DNA from: Nocardioides sp. SYSU D00038
GTDB lineage: Bacteria; Actinomycetota; Actinomycetes; Propionibacteriales; Nocardioidaceae
DNA: 64,000 nt
Direction: 5' to 3'
Assembly (NCBI RefSeq): GCF_016924665.1
Contig: NZ_JAFFJT010000017.1
Coordinates: forward strand, 1-64,000
The notes beneath the pieces were generated by a model that did not search any database, was not told the origin of the DNA, and worked only from the letters and a program-made list of their open reading frames with translations. A program made the position numbers and the translations under genes. Below, piece by piece: positions 1 to 6,837 of the stretch. The stretch's first letter is position 1. Each line of letters opens with the position of its first letter.

Positions 1-300
1 ACCGGGGGCGTTCGGGTGCCGGGATCTCGACGGGCGCTCCTCGCTGGGGCTCGTCGCTGCTCGACCACCGGCACCTGCGCTGGTCGAGGTGCGAAGGCCG
101 CTAGGCCTGAGCCTCGAGACCCGGTGAGTCGAGAGCCCTCCCGTTCCCACCGGAGGGCGTTCGGGTGCGGGGGTTTCGAGGCTCGCTCCGCTCGCACCTC
201 AACCAGCGCCGGTGGTCGAGCAGCGAGCGCCAGCGAGCGTCGTCGAGACCCGGTGACCCGAGAGCCCTCCCGTTCCCACCGGAGAACCCGGTGCCGGGCG
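1..300. repeat. Family-1 palindromic repeat cluster, no gene
   Basis: This gene-free stretch is made of alternating, oppositely oriented copies of an imperfect palindromic element. Recognisable pieces are TCTCGACGGGCGCTCC near 26-42, GGTCGAGGTGCGAAGG near 80-95, GGTTTCGAGGCTCGCTCC near 172-190 and GGTCGAGCAGCGAGCGCC near 214-231. They are separated by a spacer resembling CCCTCCCGTTCCCACCGGAG that occurs twice (near 138 and 261). The same units recur at 18425-19589, 21995-22445, 25830-26020 and 44800-45075. Long shadow reading frames across it are composition artefacts. I see no gene here apart from the promoter of the next one. Confidence 0.8.
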
Positions 301-310
301 CGCACGCCGG

Positions 311-316
311 TAGCCT
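311..316 (+). promoter_or_regulatory. Putative -10 (TAGCCT) for a leaderless transcript
   Basis: TAGCCT fits the actinobacterial TANNNT -10 pattern and lies six bases upstream of the GTG at 323, with no Shine-Dalgarno sequence between them. Transcription would start at or next to the start codon. The same geometry is seen before the genes at 27015, 49815 and 58884. No convincing -35 is visible. Confidence 0.4.
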
Positions 317-322
317 CGACCC

Positions 323-1501
323 GTGGGGAAGATCCTGGACGCCGCCGACCGCGGTCAGCGGCGGTTCCCCCCGGTGGCCGTCCCGATCGCGGTGTTCTAC
401 AAGTTCATGGACGACCAGGGCAACTACCTCGCGGCGATCATCACCTACTACGCGTTCATCTCGATCTTCCCGCTGCTGCTGCTGGCGACGTCGATCTTCG
501 GGTTCGTGCTGCAGGGCAACCCCGAGCTCGAGAAGCAGGTGCTGGAGTCGGCGCTGAGCAACTTCCCGATCATCGGCGACGAGCTGGGGCAGCCGAACCC
601 GCTCCAGGGCTCGACGGTCGGGGTCGTGGTGGCCGGCCTGGTCGCGGTCTACGGCTCGATGGGCCTGGGGCAGGCGATCCAGAACGTCATGAACACCGCC
701 TGGTCGGTGCCGCGCAACAGCCGCCCCAACCCGCTGATCCTGCGGCTGAAGTCGCTGGTGCTGCTCGGGACCGCCGGCCTCGCGGTGCTGGTGATCTCGG
801 TGGTGTCGACGGTGGGGGCGAGCACCGACGCGTTCGGGCACAACCTCGGTGCGGAGTTCTCGTGGCTGATCCGCGGCGCGACCGTGCTGCTGGTCGGGTC
901 GGTGCTGACCCTGCTGTTCCGACTCGGCGCCGCGCGACGCCACCACCTCGGCAAGGCCGCGCCGGGGGCGTTCACGGTCGCGGTCCTCTGGCAGGGCCTC
1001 CAGTGGATCGGCACCCTCTACGTCACCGGCGTGCTGCGCGGCACCGGGCCGATGAACCAGACCTTCGGGCTGATGCTCGGCCTGATCGGCATCATCTACA
1101 TCGCCGCGCTGGTCGGCGTGCTCGGCGCGGAGATCAACGTCGTGCTGGCCCGCCGGCTCTACCCTCGCGCGCTGCTGACCCTCTTCACCGACAACGTCGA
1201 CCTCACCGAGGCCGACCGGCGGGCGTACGCGAGCTACGCCCAGCGCGAGCGCCACAAGGGCTACGAGTCGATCCAGGTCGTCTTCGAGGACAAGAAGACC
1301 GGGCACACCCACGAGTTCCCGCTGCCGGTGATCAAGCAGGAGCGCGAGCGGATCTCAGAACGCGCCGCGCGGCGCCGGAACCGTGCGGGTCGCGAGGTGC
1401 CGCCCGACGTCGAGGACGTCGAGGAGCTCCCCGAGGACGTCCGCGGCGACACCCGCCCGGTCCGCACCCACCCGCGCCCGCAGCTGCCGGAGCAGCCGTG
1501 A
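323..1501 (+). CDS. YihY/BrkB family inner-membrane protein
   Basis: This is a 392-residue polytopic membrane protein of the YihY/virulence factor BrkB family. The family is widespread, and its transport or envelope role is not firmly established. The family-typical segment YYAFISIFPLLLL is at about residues 42-54, followed by several more hydrophobic helices up to about residue 290 (AAACTG-like polar content is low there). The last 100 residues are hydrophilic and charged, with a cytoplasmic tail rich in Arg and Glu. The GTG start at 323 fits the N-terminal family pattern and the -10 placed six bases before it. The 3' end overlaps the convergent MarR gene by 147 bases, which is unusual. Confidence 0.85.
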   Translation: MGKILDAADRGQRRFPPVAVPIAVFYKFMDDQGNYLAAIITYYAFISIFPLLLLATSIFGFVLQGNPELEKQVLESALSNFPIIGDELGQPNPLQGSTVGVVVAGLVAVYGSMGLGQAIQNVMNTAWSVPRNSRPNPLILRLKSLVLLGTAGLAVLVISVVSTVGASTDAFGHNLGAEFSWLIRGATVLLVGSVLTLLFRLGAARRHHLGKAAPGAFTVAVLWQGLQWIGTLYVTGVLRGTGPMNQTFGLMLGLIGIIYIAALVGVLGAEINVVLARRLYPRALLTLFTDNVDLTEADRRAYASYAQRERHKGYESIQVVFEDKKTGHTHEFPLPVIKQERERISERAARRRNRAGREVPPDVEDVEELPEDVRGDTRPVRTHPRPQLPEQP

Positions 1502-1834
1502 CCGGGCGGCTCGCGCCACCTCGACCGTCCGCCGGCCCTCGGCGCTGAGCCCCACCGGCCGGGCCCGGGCGTCGGCGGGGTCGGCGACCGTCTCGACGTA
1601 GCCGAGCGCCCGCAGCTCCGCCACGGTCTTCGACATCGCCTGCTGGGTGACGCCCAGGTCGCGGGCCAGCGCGGTGGCGGTCGCCGGCCCCACGAGCAGG
1701 CGCTGCACGACGTAGCCGTGCCGGGTGCGCAGCCCCTCGAGACCGGCGGCCGCGAGCGCGGCGAGCACGTGCCCGTCGACGGCGGCGCCCGCGAGGGAGG
1801 CGAGGTCGACCAGGCCCACGGTGGAGGTAGACAC
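1355..1834 (-). CDS. MarR-family transcriptional regulator
   Basis: This is a winged-helix MarR-type regulator of 159 residues if the GTG at 1834 is used. The recognition region has the pattern TALARDLGVTQQAMSKTVAEL (split here: TALARDLG, then VTQQAMSKTVAEL) at about residues 53-74, followed by the wing DPADARARPVGLS. A start further upstream at 1879 would add residues unlike the family. The gene is divergent from the NTF2-like gene at 1863, and a perfect 18-bp palindrome overlaps its start codon, so autoregulation and control of the neighbour are likely. Its last 48 codons lie antisense to the 3' end of the YihY gene. Confidence 0.8.
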   Translation of the reverse strand: MSTSTVGLVDLASLAGAAVDGHVLAALAAAGLEGLRTRHGYVVQRLLVGPATATALARDLGVTQQAMSKTVAELRALGYVETVADPADARARPVGLSAEGRRTVEVARAARSRLLRQLRARVGADRAGVAADVLGELLDVLDVGRHLATRTVPAPRGAF

Positions 1835-1850
1835 ACAACCATGGTTGTGT
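1833..1850. promoter_or_regulatory. 18-bp perfect palindrome, probable MarR operator
   Basis: ACACAACCATGGTTGTGT is a perfect inverted repeat between the divergent MarR and NTF2-like genes. It covers the MarR start codon and ends 12 bases before the ATG at 1863. Its length and position are typical of MarR-dimer operators. Next to it on the plus strand is TATATT, and on the minus strand TATACA, either of which could be a -10 masked by bound repressor. Confidence 0.7.
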
Positions 1851-1862
1851 ATATTGCCGCGC

Positions 1863-2273
1863 ATGTCCAGCACCACCACCGAGCGCGTCGTGCGCGCCTA
1901 CTTCGCCACCGTCGCCGACCTCGCCTCCACCGAGGACGACCTCCGCCCGCTGCTGCACGACGACGCGGTCGTCGTCGAGCACCCCAACCCCGTCACGCCC
2001 ACCGGCGCCCGCCGGACCACCGCCGAGGTGCTGACCGGGTTCGCCAGCGGCAAGGCGCTGCTCTCCGAGCAGTCGTTCGACGTCCACGAGGTGCTCGTGG
2101 CAGGGGAGCGCGCCGCGGTGCGCGCGACCTGGCGCGGGGTCGTCGGCCAGGACCGGGGATCGTTCGCCGCCGGCACCGTGCTCACTGCCGAGATGGCGGG
2201 CTTCCTCACCGTGCGCGACGAGCGGGTCGTCGAGCACGAGACCTTCGACTGCTACCCGCCGTTCGGCTCCTGA
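1863..2273 (+). CDS. SnoaL/NTF2-like ester-cyclase-fold protein
   Basis: This 136-residue protein has the size and layout of the NTF2-like/SnoaL superfamily: an N-terminal helix (VVRAYFATVADL), an acidic loop, and a C-terminal sheet ending in a Thr/Val-rich stretch with the phrase GFLTVRDERVVEHETFDCY. Members are small cone-shaped barrels that bind or transform hydrophobic metabolites, or act as generic ligand-binding modules. The substrate cannot be told from sequence. The ATG at 1863 is the first plausible start after the MarR operator. It is probably controlled by the divergent MarR regulator. Its 3' end overlaps the convergent phosphatase gene by 22 bases. Confidence 0.7.
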   Translation: MSSTTTERVVRAYFATVADLASTEDDLRPLLHDDAVVVEHPNPVTPTGARRTTAEVLTGFASGKALLSEQSFDVHEVLVAGERAAVRATWRGVVGQDRGSFAAGTVLTAEMAGFLTVRDERVVEHETFDCYPPFGS

Positions 2274-3049
2274 CGCAGCCGGGCGCGCAGCCCGGCCAGC
2301 ACCTCCTCGTCGAGTCCCAGCCCCTCGCGGAGGTACGCCGCGAGGTCGCCGTAGCGGGCGGCCACGGCGTCGTGGGCCGCCCGGAGGTAGTCGGCGTCGG
2401 CGACCATCACCGCCTCGTAGACCGCGACCTTCTCCTCACCGAGGTGCTCGCGCACCAGGGCGAGGTACTTGTCGCGGGTGCCGCCGAACTCGTTGGTGCG
2501 CAGGTAGTCGGCGAGCACCACGTCCGCGGAGCAGCCGGCGTTGTGGAGCAGCAGCGCGGCCGCCCAGCCGGTGCGGTCCTTGCCCGCGGTGCAGTGGAAG
2601 ACGTGGGCCTGCTCGGGGCTGGCCTCGTGGAGGGCGGTGAGCAGCGCGGCGTAGCTGGCCCGGGCCGCGGGCACCTCGACGAACGACCGGTAGACCGCGC
2701 GCATCACCTCGACGGCCGCCTCGCGGCTCTCCAGCGACGAGACGGTGTCCATCGGGATGCCGCCGATCTCGAGGTGACGCCACTGCGCTCCGGGAACCTC
2801 GGTGTCGGGGTGCTCGGTGACCTCGTGCCGGCTGCGCAGGTCGTAGATGCCGCCGATCCGCAGCCCGTGCAGCGCCCGGACGTCGACGTCGGTCAGCTGC
2901 AGCTCGTTGGAGCGGTAGAAGACGCCGGCCCGCAACGGCGTGCCGTCGACCGCGCGCAGGCCCGGGCCGGCTACGTCGCGGAAGTTGTCGGCCGAGGCGA
3001 GCCGGACGAGCTCCTCGCCCAGCTGCCCCGACGGGCTCTCGGTGGTCAC
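2252..3049 (-). CDS. Tyrosine-protein phosphatase (PtpB/Y_phosphatase3 type)
   Basis: This 265-residue protein carries the CX5R phosphatase loop HCTAGKDRTG at residues 152-161 (Cys153 nucleophile, Arg159). The N-terminal phrase NFRDVAG is typical of the actinobacterial PtpB/triple-specificity family, which acts on phosphotyrosine and in some cases phosphoinositides. The phrase YDLRS at about residues 69-73 is also typical of the family. The GTG start at 3049 gives a full-length protein with no signal peptide. It stands alone, converging on the NTF2-like gene. Confidence 0.85.
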   Translation of the reverse strand: MTTESPSGQLGEELVRLASADNFRDVAGPGLRAVDGTPLRAGVFYRSNELQLTDVDVRALHGLRIGGIYDLRSRHEVTEHPDTEVPGAQWRHLEIGGIPMDTVSSLESREAAVEVMRAVYRSFVEVPAARASYAALLTALHEASPEQAHVFHCTAGKDRTGWAAALLLHNAGCSADVVLADYLRTNEFGGTRDKYLALVREHLGEEKVAVYEAVMVADADYLRAAHDAVAARYGDLAAYLREGLGLDEEVLAGLRARLRQEPNGG

Positions 3050-3130
3050 GCCCGCAGCATAGGGAGCGCGGGTGAACCGGGGGCGAACGCTCCGGACGGG
3101 CTACAGACACCACCCGGTCGGCGCGGCAGC

Positions 3131-3562
3131 ATGGCCGCCATGCCCCGCATCCTGCTGGCCGTCGCTGCGTTCGTCCTGTGGATCTACTGCCTCGTCGACC
3201 TGGTGCAGACCCCGGCCGAGCGGGTGCGCCACCTCCCGAAGTGGGCGTGGCTGGTGATCGTCTTCCTGTTCCCGTTCGTGGGCTCGCTGCTCTGGCTGTT
3301 CGTCGGCCGCGAGCCGGCCGCCCGGCGCCCGGCCGCGCCGGCGTCGCCGTACCCCGAGTACGAGCGGCCGGGCCGGATGGCGGCCAGCGATCCCGTCAAG
3401 GACGAGGAGTTCCTGCGCAAGGTGCGCGAGCGCGCGGAGCAGCAGCGCCGTGCCGCCGAGGAGCAGCGCCGACGGCGGGCCGCCGAGGAGGACGCCGGCG
3501 ACGCTGCCGACGCCGGCGACGAAGCCGGCGAGGGCGAGCCGACGCCGGGGACCGGCTCCTAG
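3131..3562 (+). CDS. Small PLDc_N-domain membrane protein
   Basis: This 143-residue protein has two transmembrane helices (about residues 5-20 and 36-55) separated by a short loop, matching the phospholipase D-nuclease N-terminal (PLDc_N) domain found alone in many actinobacterial membrane proteins. The remaining 85 residues are highly charged, with a coiled-coil-like RERAEQQRRAAEEQRRRR stretch and an acidic tail. The ATG at 3131 was chosen; a second in-frame ATG at 3140 is equally possible. No catalytic PLD motif is present. The gene ends four bases inside the convergent FHA gene. Confidence 0.65.
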   Translation: MAAMPRILLAVAAFVLWIYCLVDLVQTPAERVRHLPKWAWLVIVFLFPFVGSLLWLFVGREPAARRPAAPASPYPEYERPGRMAASDPVKDEEFLRKVRERAEQQRRAAEEQRRRRAAEEDAGDAADAGDEAGEGEPTPGTGS

Positions 3563-4311
3563 ACCTCGCCGGGGGTCGCCTTGCGCACGGTGATCCGGGT
3601 CCAGGCGCCGAGGTAGATCCGGTCGTCGGCCTTGACCTCCTGCTTCTGGCCCGGCGCCACCGGGGTCTTGGGCAGCACGCCGACGCTGCCGCCGACGTAG
3701 GTGCCGTTGGAGGAGCCGAGGTCCTCCACCCACCAGCGGCTGCCGTCGGTGGTGAGCTGGGCGTGCCGACGGCTGATGCCGTTGTCGGAGGAGAGGTCGA
3801 TGTCGGGGCTGATCCCCCGGCTGCGCGAGGCGCGACCGATGAGGATCGAGGTGTTGCGCAGGGGTACGACGAGCGGCAGCCCGGGGGAGGGCAGCGGGTC
3901 GCCGCTCTGCTGGTCGGCGTACCAGTCCGGGTCGACCCACACCTCGGCCACCCAGGCGTCGGCCAGCGGCGGCGAGATGTTGTCGCTGGCCGTGGCTTCG
4001 GCCGGTGACCCGCCACCAGCGGACCCACCGTCGGCGCCGGCAGGGGCATCCGGGGCGCCGGACGGCGTGACCCGCCGCGGCATCGCACCGGTGGTGAAGT
4101 CGTAGCCGCACGCCTCGCAGAACAGTGCGTCAGCGGTGTTGGGGGCCTGGCAGTTGGGGCAGTCCTGGGTGCTCGCCCCAGCGCCCGTGTCGCCGGCCCC
4201 GGCCGAGGCATCGTCCGGCAGCGCGGTCACCGTGGCGGTCGCGTCCATCGCGACGCCGCAGACGTCGCAGTAGTCGGTGGCCGTCGACTCGTGGCCGTCG
4301 GGGCACTTCAC
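3559..4311 (-). CDS. Zinc-ribbon and FHA-domain protein, last gene of the PknG operon
   Basis: This 250-residue protein has two N-terminal zinc-ribbon-like modules (Cys pairs around residues 3-18 with YCDVCG, and 51-68 with CPNC and CEACG), a Gly/Ala linker, and a C-terminal FHA domain at about 150-240. The FHA signature is complete: GR at 159-160, SRRH at 180-183 and SSNGT at 200-204. FHA domains read phosphothreonine, so it is a likely partner or substrate of the operon's PknG kinase, in the place GarA/OdhI occupies in other actinobacteria. It lacks the N-terminal ETTSVF phosphomotif of GarA. The GTG start overlaps the vWA stop as GTGA, indicating translational coupling. Confidence 0.88.
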   Translation of the reverse strand: MKCPDGHESTATDYCDVCGVAMDATATVTALPDDASAGAGDTGAGASTQDCPNCQAPNTADALFCEACGYDFTTGAMPRRVTPSGAPDAPAGADGGSAGGGSPAEATASDNISPPLADAWVAEVWVDPDWYADQQSGDPLPSPGLPLVVPLRNTSILIGRASRSRGISPDIDLSSDNGISRRHAQLTTDGSRWWVEDLGSSNGTYVGGSVGVLPKTPVAPGQKQEVKADDRIYLGAWTRITVRKATPGEV

Positions 4312-5585
4312 TTCTTGATCCGGGTGGTCTTGGTGGACGCGGTGTCCAGGGCCATCTCGTCGGCCTTGTCGACCGCGCGCTTGAGCCGGACCGTGCCCTC
4401 CTTCTCGTTGTCGACGTCGACCACCTTCCTCAGCTTCGAGGTGGCCTCGTCGTTGCCGGTCGCGGCGGCCAGCTGCACCGCCCGGCCGAGCTTGGTGGTG
4501 GCGGTCGCCTCGTCGCCGGCGGCCTTGGCGGCCAGGCCCTCCTGGATCGCCGTGGCCAGCTCGGTCTGCCCGGTGTAGTGGGCCACCTGCTCGTCGATGC
4601 GGGTGGTGAGCTCGGCGTTGTTCGACCAGGTCGCCTTGACCAGCCCCTGGGCCGCGATGTCGTCGCCGAGGGCGATCTGCACGCGGGCGGCGAGCTGCTC
4701 CTGGCCGACCGCCTTCGCGGCCAGCCGCACCGCGACGTGGTAGTCGCGGGACTCGTCGGACCACGCGCCGGTGGGGTAGGCGCCGGTGAGGTCGTTGACC
4801 GCGACCCGGCGGTCGGTGAGGTCCTCGACGGTCGGGGAGACCTGGCGGACGTAGAGCACCTGCGCCCCTTGCGGCGTCCAGACCCGCAGCTGGGCGTCGG
4901 AGACGCCGCGCGACATCGCCTTGCGCATGATCTCCTGGAACTGCGCCTGCATCTCCGACGGCTTCGGGATGATGTCGACGGTGCCGAGCAGGGCCTGGGC
5001 GATCCGGCGGACCTCGTCGACCTGCCAGTCGGTGCCGGCACCGCGGCAGTCGCACTGGAAGACGCCGGTCGCGCGGCGGATCGCCTCGTCCAGCGCACCG
5101 GGGGCCTCGCGGTTCTCGCCGTCGGTGAGCAGCAGCGCGTGCTTCTGCCGGACCTGCGGCACCGAGTTGAACAGCACGCCGGCCAGGTCGAGCCAGGTGC
5201 CGATGGCGGTGCCGCCGGCGGACCGGAAGTCGTTGATGGCGCCGGAGGCCTCGTTGCGGGTCTGCGGGGTCATCTGCACCATGCCCGGCCCCGAGGTCAC
5301 CCGCGGGTAGGCGAGGTAGGCCCGGTCGGACCCGCCGATGACCGAGAACCAGGTTCCGTCGACGATCTCGGCGAGCGCGGCCTGGGCGGCCTGCTTCGCC
5401 GCGGCCATGGTCTCGTCGCCCATCGAGCCCGAGGTGTCGACGATGATGATCTCGCCGGCGTCGCCCCCGCCGGTCTGGCCGGCGACCCCGGCGTTGTTGC
5501 AGGTGACCGTCACGATCGCGTTGACGTCGGTCCCGCCGTCGGGCAGGAACTCGTTCTGGTAGACGGCGGCGGTGAACTCAGCCAT
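4308..5585 (-). CDS. von Willebrand factor A domain protein
   Basis: This 425-residue cytoplasmic protein has a vWA domain with an intact MIDAS metal site, DTSGSMG at residues 50-56, preceded by a beta strand (GEIIIVD). The middle part continues the Rossmann-like vWA fold. The last 100 residues are helical and charged, with repeated Ala/Thr-rich helices and a basic end. Such vWA proteins commonly work with MoxR- or CbbX-type AAA+ ATPases, TelA and FHA proteins, and all of these are encoded in the same operon. It overlaps the PP2C gene by eight bases at its start and the FHA gene at its stop. Confidence 0.88.
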   Translation of the reverse strand: MAEFTAAVYQNEFLPDGGTDVNAIVTVTCNNAGVAGQTGGGDAGEIIIVDTSGSMGDETMAAAKQAAQAALAEIVDGTWFSVIGGSDRAYLAYPRVTSGPGMVQMTPQTRNEASGAINDFRSAGGTAIGTWLDLAGVLFNSVPQVRQKHALLLTDGENREAPGALDEAIRRATGVFQCDCRGAGTDWQVDEVRRIAQALLGTVDIIPKPSEMQAQFQEIMRKAMSRGVSDAQLRVWTPQGAQVLYVRQVSPTVEDLTDRRVAVNDLTGAYPTGAWSDESRDYHVAVRLAAKAVGQEQLAARVQIALGDDIAAQGLVKATWSNNAELTTRIDEQVAHYTGQTELATAIQEGLAAKAAGDEATATTKLGRAVQLAAATGNDEATSKLRKVVDVDNEKEGTVRLKRAVDKADEMALDTASTKTTRIKK

Positions 5586-6837
5586 CGGACTCCCCTTCGC
5601 TGGGCCCGGCACCGGGCGCTGTCGTGGTGGGCGTGGTCGTGGGTGCGGTCGTGCTGGGTGCGGCCTCGGGTACGGCGGCCGCCCCGTCGGCATTCTGCCC
5701 GGTCGCGGGTGCGCCCACCCGGGCCACGGCCGCGGTGATGTTGTCCTGCCCGCCCCGGCCGTTGGCGAACTCGACCAGCCGGAGCGCGAGCTCCGCGGGG
5801 TCCTGGGTGCCGGCGGCGGCGATCTGCTCGGCGAGCTGGGCCGGCTCGGAGGCGTAGTTCCACAGCCCGTCGGAGCAGACCAGCAGCCACCCGGGGTCGG
5901 TGAGAGTGCGCTCCCCGACCCGTGGGGAGAAGTCCTGGCTGTCGCGGCCGAGCCACTTCGTGATCGCGTGCGCCTGCGGACCGGTCTCGGCCTCCTTGCG
6001 GGGCACGCCGGCCGCGATCTGCATCTGCGCCGCGGAGTCGTCGACGCTGAGCTGGACGCCGTCGCCGGTGTCGGGCAGCCAGTAGATCCGGGAGTCGCCC
6101 ACGTTGGCGTAGACCACCCGGTCGCCCTCGAGCACGGCCGCGGTGTACGTCGCCGACGCGGGGTTGGTGCTCTCGGCGGCGGTGGTCGCCACGATCGCCT
6201 CCTGGGCGGCCGTGGTGGCGTCGGTCATCACCTTGGTGACCGCGGCCAGCCGGCTCTCCGGCGTGCCCATGCCCTGCGGCAGCGGGGTGCGCAGCACGCC
6301 GAGGGCGGCCCGGGCGCCGGCCAGCGAGGCGACGTCGGAGTCGACGGAGTTGGAGACGCCGTCGAGCACGACGAGCACGGCCCGGCTGCCGGGCTGCTCG
6401 TCGGCCATCAGCGCCATCGCGTCCTCGTTGCGGGCGTGGGTGATGCCGCGGTCGCAGACCCCGGCGACCCACGACGCCGGCTGCTCGCGGAAGTGGTCGC
6501 GCTCGCTCGGCGCCTTGGTGCCGCAGGTCTGGCAGTAGAGGTCGGGCCCGACCTCGCCACCGCAGTTGAGGCACGGCCGCCGGCCCGCCGACGGCGCGGC
6601 GGGGGTGCCGACGCCGGCGGTGACCGCGCTGATCGGGCCGCTGCCGAGGTCGTCGAACGGCGCCTTCTCGTCCGCGGCCGGAGCCGGGACGGGTGCGGTG
6701 CCGGCCGTGCCGGGGGTGGGCGCCGGCGTCGCGCCGAGCGGGGTGCCGCACGCCTCGCAGAACGCGTCGTCCGGTGCCGTCTCGGCGCCGCACTTCGGGC
6801 AGGGCACCCCGGCGGTCGGGGGAGGGGTCTCGGTCAT
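5578..6837 (-). CDS. Zinc-ribbon PP2C-family Ser/Thr phosphatase
   Basis: This 419-residue protein has two zinc-ribbon-like modules (CPKC...CEAC near residues 13-30 and CLNC...CQTC near 89-105) followed by a PP2C (PPM) domain. Visible metal-site motifs are RGITHARNEDAM at 130-141, VVLDGVSNS at 157-165, a later GDSR, CSDGLW and GGQDNIT. It should remove phosphate from Ser/Thr residues placed by the operon's kinase. The C-terminal 50 residues are a Pro/Thr/Ala-rich tail without a membrane segment, so the enzyme is cytoplasmic. Its ATG overlaps the PknG stop as ATGA, so kinase and phosphatase are made together. Confidence 0.92.
   Translation of the reverse strand: MTETPPPTAGVPCPKCGAETAPDDAFCEACGTPLGATPAPTPGTAGTAPVPAPAADEKAPFDDLGSGPISAVTAGVGTPAAPSAGRRPCLNCGGEVGPDLYCQTCGTKAPSERDHFREQPASWVAGVCDRGITHARNEDAMALMADEQPGSRAVLVVLDGVSNSVDSDVASLAGARAALGVLRTPLPQGMGTPESRLAAVTKVMTDATTAAQEAIVATTAAESTNPASATYTAAVLEGDRVVYANVGDSRIYWLPDTGDGVQLSVDDSAAQMQIAAGVPRKEAETGPQAHAITKWLGRDSQDFSPRVGERTLTDPGWLLVCSDGLWNYASEPAQLAEQIAAAGTQDPAELALRLVEFANGRGGQDNITAAVARVGAPATGQNADGAAAVPEAAPSTTAPTTTPTTTAPGAGPSEGESDG

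Noticed and set aside
16-1548. Long plus-strand frame over the YihY gene
   Set aside because: It is Arg/Ala-rich and reads in a frame shifted from the real gene; such frames are expected from GC-rich codon bias.
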